A stretch of 9,389 bases of DNA, taken from positions 1 to 9,389 of the forward strand of contig CAYJDW010000093.1 in the NCBI GenBank assembly GCA_964368985.1, given 5' to 3'. The notes under the pieces were generated by a model. The model was given only the letters and a program-made list of their open reading frames with translations, was not told the origin of the DNA and did not search any database. Positions 1-6,336 of this stretch are shown here, piece by piece; within the stretch, counting starts at the first letter, position 1, and each line of letters begins with the position of its first letter. Source of the DNA: G023898405 sp964368985 (GTDB lineage Bacteria; Myxococcota; UBA727; JABDBI01). The position numbers and the translations under genes are program-made.

Positions 1-356
1 TTCGCATCGGAGCCAGTATAGGGCCGGTGAGCCGCTTCGAGCAGGCTTTGAACACTGCCGTCTTCTCCCTTTCCGCCATGAAGGCCTAAAACAAAAATAT
101 GATTATTCGCTTCGGAGCTTCTAATGGCTTCACCAATATCTTGGAATAAAGGCCTAGATTTAGGGACAAATTCTTTGATAAATGGGTCAGCGTGATTGCT
201 AAGCTCTTCAAGTTCAACTTGATAAATGGAGCCTTTTTTATCCCAAAACCATAGCAATGCACTGCCTAAAGCCACCGCCATAGCTTGCGCAGAAGCCACC
301 GAGACTAATCTTTCATCAGATTCACCGCCAAATAATAAAATGATATTTCTGCTCAT
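1..356 (-). CDS. ddl: D-alanine--D-alanine ligase, N-terminal part (cut by window edge)
   Basis: Cytoplasmic ATP-grasp enzyme that joins two D-alanines for the peptidoglycan stem peptide. Reading leftward from the ATG at 354-356 gives 118 open codons with no stop before the edge. The start MSRNIILLFGGESDERLVSV matches the Ddl N-terminal domain; Glu15 falls at the same number as the substrate-binding Glu15 of E. coli DdlB. Later come an LGLHGGKGEDGSVQ segment and a PYTGSDA segment, matching the family's LHG-x-x-GEDG-x-x-QG and PYTGS motifs. The central and ATP-binding domains lie outside the window. AAGGAA (complement of 367-372) is a Shine-Dalgarno site 10 bases before the ATG, rather far. 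The gene is divergent from uvrA across about 75 bases. The middle part (residues about 25-60) is unlike E. coli, so this is a divergent subfamily, but the family call is secure. Confidence 0.9.
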   Translation of the reverse strand, partial: MSRNIILLFGGESDERLVSVASAQAMAVALGSALLWFWDKKGSIYQVELEELSNHADPFIKEFVPKSRPLFQDIGEAIRSSEANNHIFVLGLHGGKGEDGSVQSLLEAAHRPYTGSDA

Positions 357-420
357 ACTCTGGTGCTTCCTTATTGCGTGTAATAAATAACCTGCTGTTC
401 TAATATTTATCTCATATTGC

Positions 421-434
421 AAGGAATTTCTATG
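421..434 (+). promoter_or_regulatory. uvrA ribosome binding site that fixes the start
   Basis: AAGGA at 421-425 lies 6 bases before the ATG at 432. An in-frame TTG at 417 would add five residues but has no Shine-Dalgarno sequence in front and would place this AAGGA inside the coding region. Known UvrA proteins begin a few residues before the K/R-GAR-x-HNLKN motif, which also fits the ATG at 432. A weak -10-like TAATAT at 401-406 lies upstream, but no good -35 accompanies it and I saw no clear LexA operator. Confidence 0.75.
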
Positions 435-3281
435 GCTGGGATCTCTAAGATATTAGTTAAGGGCGCGCGCGTTCATAACTTGAAGAATATTGATGTTTCG
501 CTTCCCCGCGATCAGTTGATCGTCATTACGGGATTATCGGGTTCTGGCAAGAGTTCATTGGCTTTTGATACTATTTATGCCGAGGGACAGCGGCGTTATG
601 TGGAATCTTTGTCCAGCTATGCGCGTCAGTTTTTGCAGCTCCAAGACAAGCCCGATGTCGATTTAATCGAAGGGTTGTCCCCTGCCATAAGCATCGAGCA
701 AAAGACGACCAGTAAAAATCCGCGTTCAACCGTGGCGACGGTCACTGAGATCTATGATTATTTCCGATTGCTATTTGCCCGCATCGGACAGCCTTTTTGC
801 TATCAATGTGGTAAAGCCATTTCGCGAAAATCAGCGAGCGCCATTTCCGATAGCGTCATGGCCATGGGCGATGGCACGCGCATTAGTATTTTATCCCCCA
901 TCATTCGCGCTAAGAAAGGTGAACACAAAGCTGAGCTGGTGAAGCTGCAAAAAGAAGGCTTTGTGCGCGTGCGAGTAGATGGCGTGGTGCGCTATTTAGA
1001 AGAAGATATTGAGCTTAATCCAAAAACAAAACACTCCGTCGATCTGGTAGTAGATCGGATGGAAATCTCAAAGACTGAGCGGCCTCGCATTGCTGAAGCG
1101 ATTGAGCTTGCATTAAAAAAATCAGGCGGTTTAGTAATTATTGTCCGTCACGACGGAGAAAAAACAACCGATGAGCTTTTGAGTGAACATTTTGGTTGTA
1201 TCGATTGCGGCATTTCTTTCCCCGAGATTGAGCCGCGAATGTTTTCTTTTAATGCCCCTCAGGGAGCTTGTTCCGAATGCAATGGTTTGGGAAATTTCTT
1301 ACATTTTACTGAAGATAAGATCATTAGAAACCCAGAGTTATCTTTGGCCGACGGCGCTATTTCTCCTTATGCTGCTAATACCAAAGGCTATTATTATCAG
1401 CAGGTGTTATCGGTGGCCAAAGCCTATGATGTTTCCGAAGATGTGCCTTGGAAAAAGCTTCCCAAAAAAGCCAAAGATGCCATTTTATACGGCAGTGATC
1501 AGCGCATTCAATTTGTATTTAAAGCCGAAAAAAGTCGTCGATCCCATAAGTTTAATCGCGTCTATGAAGGAATAATTAACCAACTCCAACGCCGTTTTGC
1601 GGAGACTGATAATGACAGTATCCGAGAAGAGTTGGAAAATTATATGAGCCGTGATTTATGCCCCGCGTGCGACGGAGCGCGCGTATGCAAAGAAGCCCGC
1701 GCGGTGAAGATAGACGGGCAGGCTATTCATCAAGTGGTAGCCTTATCGATCAAAGATTCTTTGGCTTTTTTTAGAGGGCTGACCATTGAGGATAAATATC
1801 GGATCATTGCCGATCCCATCCTTAAAGAAGTTCGCGCCCGCCTGACATTTTTAGAGGCGGTGGGGCTTGATTATTTGACGCTTAATCGGAGTGCACGAAC
1901 CTTGTCGGGCGGAGAAGCTCAGCGTATTCGCCTCGCGACCCAAATCGGCTCGGCTCTGGTCGGAGTACTTTATGTGCTCGATGAACCAAGTATTGGCCTG
2001 CACCAACGCGACAATGAAAAGTTGCTCAACACGCTAAAAAACCTGCGGGATTTAGGGAACACCGTGCTGGTTGTCGAACATGACGAAGACACCATTATGG
2101 CCGCGGATTATGTAGTGGATATGGGGCCGGGAGCGGGTAATAAGGGTGGTGAAGTGGTGGCCGCAGGAACGCCTGCGTCCATTGTTAAGAATAAGGCATC
2201 ACTCACCGGGCAATATCTCAGTGGGAAACTAAAGATTGCCACTCCGAAAAAACGTCGAGAAGGTCATAAAAAATATCTCACCATCAAAAATGCTCGCGGC
2301 AATAATTTGAGAGGCGTAGATTTGAGCATACCTTTAGGGGTGATGACGGCTATTACGGGCGTATCGGGCTCGGGTAAAAGTTCTCTCATTATCGACACTC
2401 TTTATGCCGAGTTGTCACGCTATTTTTATGGCAGCGGCGCGGATGTGCTTTCTCATGATGGTATCGATGGATTAAAAAATATTGATAAAGTTATCGATAT
2501 CGATCAATCTCCGATTGGCCGTACCCCACGCTCAAATCCGGTAACCTATACGGGAGTTTTTGATATTATTCGGAATCTCTTTTCTGAGCTTCCTGAATCA
2601 CAGATGCGTGGATTTAGCGCGGGCCGTTTCTCCTTCAACGTAAAAGGTGGCCGCTGTGAGGCGTGCAAAGGAGGCGGGGTTGTTCGCATTGAGATGAACT
2701 TTTTGCCTGATGTCTACGTGGTTTGCGACGAATGCAAAGGGCAGCGTTTTAATCGCGAGACTTTAACGGTTAAGTTCAAGGACAAATCAATCGCCGATAT
2801 TTTAGAAATGACCGTGGCTGATGCTCTAGCTTTCTTTTCTGCGATTCCCCAGATCAAAAAGAAGCTTGAAACTCTCGACCGGGTAGGCCTCGGCTATATT
2901 CACTTGGGCCAACAAGCAACCACTTTATCGGGTGGGGAGGCTCAGCGAATTAAGCTGAGTAAAGAACTCGCCAAACGTGCCACCGGAAAAACGCTTTACA
3001 TTCTCGATGAGCCCACCACTGGTCTTCATTTTCACGACGTGAATCAGTTATTGACGGTGCTTCATGAGCTGGTGGATCAGGGCAATACAGTGGTGGTCAT
3101 TGAGCATAATCTCGATGTAGTGAAATCATCGGATCATGTCATCGACCTTGGCCCGGAGGGTGGTTCGGGAGGCGGACTGATCATTGCCATAGGAACGCCA
3201 GAAGAAGTGGCGCAGCATAAGACGAGTCATACGGGGCGGTTTTTGAAAGAGTTATTTAAGAGGGAGGAGGCCAAGGCTTAA
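432..3281 (+). CDS. uvrA: UvrABC system protein A (excinuclease ATPase subunit)
   Basis: DNA-damage recognition ATPase of nucleotide excision repair; it dimerises, loads UvrB and then leaves. The product is 949 residues, close to the usual 940, and collinear with E. coli UvrA throughout. It has two ABC modules. The first has a Walker A GLSGSGKSS at 34-42, signature LSGGEAQR at 491-498 and Walker B ending in D517-E518. The second has a Walker A GVSGSGKSS at 643-651 and signature LSGGEAQR at 832-839, followed by LYILDEPTTGLHF. Zinc-binding cysteines are C256/C259/C280/C283 and C742/C745/C765/C768. Additional pairs C123/C126 and C410/C413 suggest a third zinc site, as in Gram-positive UvrA, which E. 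coli lacks. The ATG at 432 is chosen for its Shine-Dalgarno site. No SOS box was recognised. It is transcribed away from ddl, and a hairpin repeat begins within 10 bases of the stop. Confidence 0.98.
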   Translation: MAGISKILVKGARVHNLKNIDVSLPRDQLIVITGLSGSGKSSLAFDTIYAEGQRRYVESLSSYARQFLQLQDKPDVDLIEGLSPAISIEQKTTSKNPRSTVATVTEIYDYFRLLFARIGQPFCYQCGKAISRKSASAISDSVMAMGDGTRISILSPIIRAKKGEHKAELVKLQKEGFVRVRVDGVVRYLEEDIELNPKTKHSVDLVVDRMEISKTERPRIAEAIELALKKSGGLVIIVRHDGEKTTDELLSEHFGCIDCGISFPEIEPRMFSFNAPQGACSECNGLGNFLHFTEDKIIRNPELSLADGAISPYAANTKGYYYQQVLSVAKAYDVSEDVPWKKLPKKAKDAILYGSDQRIQFVFKAEKSRRSHKFNRVYEGIINQLQRRFAETDNDSIREELENYMSRDLCPACDGARVCKEARAVKIDGQAIHQVVALSIKDSLAFFRGLTIEDKYRIIADPILKEVRARLTFLEAVGLDYLTLNRSARTLSGGEAQRIRLATQIGSALVGVLYVLDEPSIGLHQRDNEKLLNTLKNLRDLGNTVLVVEHDEDTIMAADYVVDMGPGAGNKGGEVVAAGTPASIVKNKASLTGQYLSGKLKIATPKKRREGHKKYLTIKNARGNNLRGVDLSIPLGVMTAITGVSGSGKSSLIIDTLYAELSRYFYGSGADVLSHDGIDGLKNIDKVIDIDQSPIGRTPRSNPVTYTGVFDIIRNLFSELPESQMRGFSAGRFSFNVKGGRCEACKGGGVVRIEMNFLPDVYVVCDECKGQRFNRETLTVKFKDKSIADILEMTVADALAFFSAIPQIKKKLETLDRVGLGYIHLGQQATTLSGGEAQRIKLSKELAKRATGKTLYILDEPTTGLHFHDVNQLLTVLHELVDQGNTVVVIEHNLDVVKSSDHVIDLGPEGGSGGGLIIAIGTPEEVAQHKTSHTGRFLKELFKREEAKA

Positions 3282-3286
3282 TTCAG

Positions 3287-3361
3287 CCCTTATTGCGAGC
3301 GTAGCGCAGCATTCAAAAAACGGCACAGCATGGATTGCGCGCTACGCTCGCAATGACGGGG
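3287..3361. repeat. Palindromic intergenic repeat (GTCATTGCGAGC type)
   Basis: ATTGCGAGCGTAGCGC at 3292-3307 is the exact reverse complement of 3339-3354: a 16-bp perfect inverted repeat around a 31-base spacer. Flanking CCC (3287-3289) and GGG (3358-3360) can extend the stem across a bulge. Read on the minus strand the right end is CCCGTCATTGCGAGCGTAGC, a type of short dispersed repeat I know from Rickettsiales and other bacteria. It starts a few bases after the uvrA stop. There is no T-run after it on the plus strand, so it is not a standard intrinsic terminator, but as RNA it would form a stable 3' hairpin on uvrA mRNA. Confidence 0.85.
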
Positions 3362-3398
3362 ATAAAAAAACTTCGCCAAAATTCTCTGCTTCTTGCTA

Positions 3399-3436
3399 TG
3401 GATCCCCGGGTATTAAAATTCACCAGGGGATAACCA
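3399..3436 (+). promoter_or_regulatory. Hairpin that encloses the phosphatase ribosome binding site
   Basis: TGGATCCCCGGGT (3399-3411) can pair with ACCAGGGGATAACCA (3422-3436): GGT/ACC, one G-A mismatch, CCCC/GGGG, AT/AT, a two-base AA bulge, then TGG/CCA. The loop is 10 bases. The Shine-Dalgarno sequence AGGGGA (3425-3430), 6 bases before the GTG at 3437, lies within the right arm, with its GGGGA fully paired. The left arm matches the arm TGGATACTCGGGT at 4803-4815 in 11 of 13 bases, so it may be a diverged member of the same repeat family. The pairing is seen in sequence; an effect on translation is inferred. Confidence 0.6.
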
Positions 3437-4726
3437 GTGCTAAAAAGCTCTCTATCACTTCTAATGGCAAGCTTATTATTGCTAAGCTCATGCACCAGTG
3501 TCCATGCACCGACTAAAAATCAGACCGCTCAGACCTCTTCAGGATCCCCAAAAAATATCGTTTTAATGATCGTCGATGGCATGGGTCTTGAGCACGTTAA
3601 AGCAGCCCGAATTTATAATGGCCAAAAAGCTCTTAGGTATGAGCGTTTCACTTGCTCAACCAAAGTGAGCACCTGCGCCGCTGATGGGGCGGATATAAAT
3701 GGCCACTGCATGGAAAGATCTGATCACGTGACCGATAGTGCCGCAGCTGCCACGGCAATCGCCACGGGAGTTAAGGTAATGAACGGCGTGGTGAGTAAGA
3801 ATGTAGTGCAACAGCAAACTGATATTGAGACCATTTTGGAAATTTCTAAAAGACAGGGAAAGAGCACCGGCATTATCGCAACCAAACTATTTACCGACGC
3901 AACGCCGGCCGCCTTCGTAGCCCACGCTGATGGTCGCGATATGACCTCAGAAATTCTCGAAGATATGTTTCAAGGTGCTTTACCGAATTTAGTATTCGGA
4001 TCGGACACTCCTCTTCACCGCAGTGCCGCTGAGGCGTCGCCTGTTAAGTATCAATTTGTGCACAACACGCAGGACCTCAAAAGCTTGGTTGCCAAAGTGG
4101 ATGATGGCACCAGCTGCAAGGGCAATTGCCCCTATGTTTACGGCGGTTTTGGCCAATATGATTTAATCCCAGAAGTTTTTCCGATCAAATCGGGGTTGCC
4201 CTTGGAAATAACCCCCGCCGATAAATTTACCGAACTTCAAGTACCCCATCTTTCCGAAATGACTGATGCGGCATTAAAGATATTGAAAAAAAATGAGACC
4301 GGATTTTTCTTGATGGTGGAAAGTTCAATGCCCGACATGATCAGTCATCACAATACTCATCTCGACGGGAATAAAAATTCTCCATCAGCCATCGCTGTGC
4401 TGGTCCGTGAAATGCTCGAGGTAGAAAATACCATAAAGGTATTGGAAAGCTTCGTGGCGGCCCACCCCGATACCTTGGTGATTCTCACCGCGGATCATGA
4501 AACCGGTGGTCTCGTGATCGAAGAAGATAAAACCGCGTGCTTGGGCAAAGAAAATTGCCTTCCCACCGTTCGCTGGACCTCTGCTAAATATGAGCCCACC
4601 AAAGAAAGTTTGTCGCGCCATACAGGAGCAGACGTACCTCTTTATGCCATCGGTGCCGGTGCTGAGAGATTTTGCAAGGCGCGGATTAATAATATTGATA
4701 TTAAAAACTTGGCTTTGGCGAGGTAA
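3437..4726 (+). CDS. phoA: Alkaline phosphatase family lipoprotein
   Basis: Probable phosphomonoesterase acting outside the inner membrane. The 429-residue product starts with a lipoprotein signal: hydrophobic residues 6-16, then lipobox LSSC with Cys19. The PhoA active site is complete: D47 (E. coli D51), nucleophile S101 in VTDSAAAAT (S102), D154/T156 (D153/T155), R167 (R166), E295 (E322), D300 (D327), H304 (H331), D353/H354 (D369/H370) and H395 (H412). The position equal to E. coli Lys328 is Met301, so phosphate handling may differ. Many cysteines downstream (about ten in the mature part, several in close pairs) fit disulfides in the periplasm. The start is GTG at 3437, supported by AGGGGA six bases upstream and by the intact signal. 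The Shine-Dalgarno site sits in a hairpin. The symbol is family level; phosphodiesterase activity cannot be excluded. No Pho box was recognised. Confidence 0.9.
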   Translation: MLKSSLSLLMASLLLLSSCTSVHAPTKNQTAQTSSGSPKNIVLMIVDGMGLEHVKAARIYNGQKALRYERFTCSTKVSTCAADGADINGHCMERSDHVTDSAAAATAIATGVKVMNGVVSKNVVQQQTDIETILEISKRQGKSTGIIATKLFTDATPAAFVAHADGRDMTSEILEDMFQGALPNLVFGSDTPLHRSAAEASPVKYQFVHNTQDLKSLVAKVDDGTSCKGNCPYVYGGFGQYDLIPEVFPIKSGLPLEITPADKFTELQVPHLSEMTDAALKILKKNETGFFLMVESSMPDMISHHNTHLDGNKNSPSAIAVLVREMLEVENTIKVLESFVAAHPDTLVILTADHETGGLVIEEDKTACLGKENCLPTVRWTSAKYEPTKESLSRHTGADVPLYAIGAGAERFCKARINNIDIKNLALAR

Positions 4727-4755
4727 TACCAGCGGCATGCTCTCCCGATAATTTA

Positions 4756-4831
4756 CCGTCATCCTCGTGCCTGACACGAGGATCCAGGCAGCACCTCTTA
4801 AGTGGATACTCGGGTCAAGCCGAGTATGACA
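4756..4831. repeat. Paired palindromic repeat downstream of the phosphatase gene
   Basis: There are two hairpins in opposite orientation. The first is ATCCTCGTG (4761-4769), loop CCTGA, CACGAGGAT (4775-4783): 9 bp, perfect. The second is ATACTCGG (4806-4813), a 6-base loop, CCGAGTAT (4820-4827): 8 bp, perfect. The outer ends GTCAT (4758-4762) and ATGAC (4826-4830) are themselves inverted, and CCA (4784-4786) mirrors TGG (4803-4805), so the whole is a two-headed palindromic unit like a REP doublet. Similar GTCAT...CTCG...GGATCCA units are common between genes in alphaproteobacteria. No T-run follows, so it is not a classic terminator. Confidence 0.85.
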
Positions 4832-4975
4832 AATCAGGCGTCTATCGATAGTCTGCGAAATAGGAAGAATCTCTGGCGTGCCTGATCCAAAAATTTTCCC
4901 AAAAATGAATAACCCATCGCAACAAAGTGTTCTTTAGACAGTTTTCAGATGAAGACCTAATCTACGGAGTACTCC

Positions 4976-5794
4976 ATGAAAAGACCAATAATAGCCATGC
5001 TGGCCGCTGCAGCCTTTTGTTTAAATTTGAATGCGGCAACCGGCACCCAAGATGGGGAAGGAACTGCCAAAAGACGACCCGAATCAGCCGATATCGAATT
5101 TAAAATCGTTTCCAAATGCTTTGCTACTTCTGAGTTGGCAGGAAAAGCCAATGATGCGATGGTGCTTGATTTCGTGGCCAATTTGAAGGGCTATATCAGT
5201 GCCGACAACGCCCACGAAAGAATCGAAACAAAATTCATCAGCAATTCGGAATTTTCCGATTCAATTTATGTTGAAGAAAAGAGACAACTCATTTGTCAGG
5301 GCACTTTTCAACAAACTACTCAGGTCATTTTAAAAACTGAGGGAATGGATACATTCTCCGAAGACCTATCCAGCATCCGAAAGCTTGTAAGAACTAAGGA
5401 CACTCGTGTTAAAGGCCAACAAGAGAGTCCAGCGACATTTGTCGAAATTGCTAGAATTTCGATGGAAATCTGTGAAGAAACCGAGAAAGCAATGGATATT
5501 GAATGCCTAAAAGAAGCTTGCGTTGATGCCAAGGACAACATGAGGACCATGGTTTCTGCAATGGGCGGCACGGGCACGATTAAATGTACTGAAATGAGTA
5601 GAACTACAAACAATTATAGCGGTCGTAGAATGGAATATGCAGCAGCATCATTTGCAGAAGATGCTTCCGACACCGTCGTTCCATTTGATATAAATGACAT
5701 TGTTCGCACTGCGAAGGTAAGCTGCCAATTTAGTTTTGACGATATCTGCTTTTCGGTAATTCCCGGATCCGAAGATTCAGATTTCGACAATTAA
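4976..5794 (+). CDS. Secreted SIMPL/DUF541 (BP26-like) domain protein, cysteine-rich
   Basis: Predicted periplasmic protein of 272 residues; function unknown. Residues 1-20 form a signal peptide (K2, R3, hydrophobic 5-16, cleavage after LNA at 20). The body follows the SIMPL layout by eye. A first beta strand and helix at about 38-72 are followed by ICQGTFQQTTQVIL at 106-119, which fits the family's GY-x-a-x-x-x-x-v segment. A helix at about 175-196 leads into GGTGTIKCTEMS, and the end R218-F254 resembles Brucella BP26 (M-x-x-AAA, then VPF/VPI, then v-s-v-x-f-x-f). Eight cysteines remain after the signal (48, 107, 166, 177, 182, 204, 250, 258), which is unusual for this family and suggests disulfides. 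An acidic tail ends it. GGAG at 4966-4969, six bases before the ATG, supports the start. Upstream is the paired repeat; downstream is a terminator, so it is probably a single-gene unit. The family call rests on pattern comparison, not a search. Confidence 0.62.
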   Translation: MKRPIIAMLAAAAFCLNLNAATGTQDGEGTAKRRPESADIEFKIVSKCFATSELAGKANDAMVLDFVANLKGYISADNAHERIETKFISNSEFSDSIYVEEKRQLICQGTFQQTTQVILKTEGMDTFSEDLSSIRKLVRTKDTRVKGQQESPATFVEIARISMEICEETEKAMDIECLKEACVDAKDNMRTMVSAMGGTGTIKCTEMSRTTNNYSGRRMEYAAASFAEDASDTVVPFDINDIVRTAKVSCQFSFDDICFSVIPGSEDSDFDN

Positions 5795-5815
5795 TCCCTC
5801 GGCATTTTTTAACCG

Positions 5816-5849
5816 TACGCCCGTCTTGTTAGCGGGCGTATTTTTTTTT
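5816..5849 (+). terminator. Intrinsic terminator of the SIMPL-protein gene
   Basis: TACGCCCG (5816-5823) pairs perfectly with CGGGCGTA (5833-5840) around a 9-base loop, followed at once by nine T residues (5841-5849). It starts 22 bases after the stop codon at 5792-5794. This is a textbook Rho-independent terminator for plus-strand transcription. Confidence 0.92.
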
Positions 5850-5854
5850 ATGAT
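5826..5854 (+). promoter_or_regulatory. Possible sigma-70 promoter overlapping the terminator
   Basis: TTGTTA (5826-5831, 4 of 6 to TTGACA) lies exactly 17 bases before TATGAT (5849-5854, 5 of 6 to TATAAT). The -35 is in the terminator loop, the spacer contains the right arm and T-run, and the -10 begins with the last T. Transcription would be expected to start about 6-8 bases after the -10, at 5860-5862, which is the ATG of the next gene. The hexamers are seen in sequence; the activity is inferred. Confidence 0.5.
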
Positions 5855-5859
5855 GCGCC

Positions 5860-6114
5860 ATGGATAAAGAACAATTAAAAGCAATGCGCAAAGCCGCCTA
5901 TCAAAAAGCCAAAGCGGCAAGAGACAATGATCCGAAATACCAAGCCATGAAAGTTCAGGCGAAAGAAGAGCGCCGCGCCCGCTATCAAGCTCATAAACAA
6001 AAAATCAAAGACGAGAAAGAAGCTGCGCGCCGTGAGCGGCAGCGGATAAAAGATGAGGTTTTGATGGAGGCTTTTGGGCTTAAGGAAAAACTCACGCTTT
6101 TGAAATTTGATTAG
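5860..6114 (+). CDS. Small highly charged protein, probably helical, possibly leaderless
   Basis: An 84-residue frame that I do not recognise as a named family. It is dominated by Lys, Arg, Glu, Asp, Ala and Gln, with about half of the residues charged. Residues 1-66 look like one long charged helix or coiled coil with clear basic clusters, and the last 18 residues (MEAFGLKEKLTLLKFD region) are more hydrophobic. It has no signal sequence or membrane segment, so a cytoplasmic protein that binds nucleic acid or another protein is possible, but this is a guess. No Shine-Dalgarno sequence precedes the ATG; instead a promoter-like pair ends 5 bases before it, pointing to a leaderless mRNA. A second in-frame ATG at 5884 also lacks a binding site. 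No clear terminator follows. Low-complexity composition means a chance frame cannot be fully excluded. Confidence 0.6.
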   Translation: MDKEQLKAMRKAAYQKAKAARDNDPKYQAMKVQAKEERRARYQAHKQKIKDEKEAARRERQRIKDEVLMEAFGLKEKLTLLKFD

Positions 6115-6126
6115 GTTTTTTGTTAG

Positions 6127-6285
6127 CTAAAACTCAGAGACCATTCTCAGCTCCGCCTTCACAAATTCTCCACGGCCTAAACCCATGCAGCCAGGATAGG
6201 CTTCTTTGATATACCTCATCGGTCGATTTGAGTTTGATCGTGTGGAAAACGTTTGAACTTTTAAAAGCTGGGCGAACTCGGAATG
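6127..6285 (-). other. Possible decayed coding fragment between the small gene and astB
   Basis: The minus strand is open from just after a TAG at 6286-6288 to a TAG at 6127-6129, about 52 codons. It includes an ATG at 6217-6219 that would give a 30-residue peptide beginning MRYIKEAYPGCMGLG and ending in LRMVSEF. The composition is protein-like, but there is no Shine-Dalgarno sequence and the frame is short. It could be a gene remnant, a small peptide gene or chance. The rest of 6115-6390 shows no gene. Confidence 0.2.
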
Positions 6286-6336
6286 CTAAGGCACTTTAAG
6301 AATTCACGCGTGGGATGCGGCTGCATAATTTAAAGC

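Noticed and set aside
417..431. In-frame TTG start for uvrA at 417
   Set aside because: It has no Shine-Dalgarno sequence, while the ATG at 432 has AAGGA at proper spacing and matches the usual UvrA N-terminus.
357..431. LexA (SOS) operator before uvrA
   Set aside because: No CTG-N10-CAG, GTTC-N7-GTTC or TTAC-N3-GTAA arrangement was found by eye; only imperfect pieces are present.
1183..1575. 130-codon open frame on the plus strand within uvrA
   Set aside because: It is out of frame with the conserved UvrA zinc and signature regions; a shadow of uvrA.
3292..3354. Inverted repeat after uvrA as an intrinsic terminator
   Set aside because: The stem is followed by GACGGGGATAAAAAAA, not a T-run, and the loop is 31 bases.
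3313..3495. 60-codon open frame on the minus strand
   Set aside because: It is made from the palindromic repeat and the reverse of the phosphatase signal peptide; no ribosome binding site or known features.
4385..4777. 130-codon open frame on the minus strand
   Set aside because: It lies almost wholly antisense to the phosphatase catalytic region, which is clearly coding on the plus strand, and its product has no family features.
4935..4963. TAGACA-N17-TAATCT as promoter of the SIMPL-protein gene
   Set aside because: The start of RNA would fall near 4970, after the GGAG ribosome binding site at 4966-4969 that the gene evidently uses.
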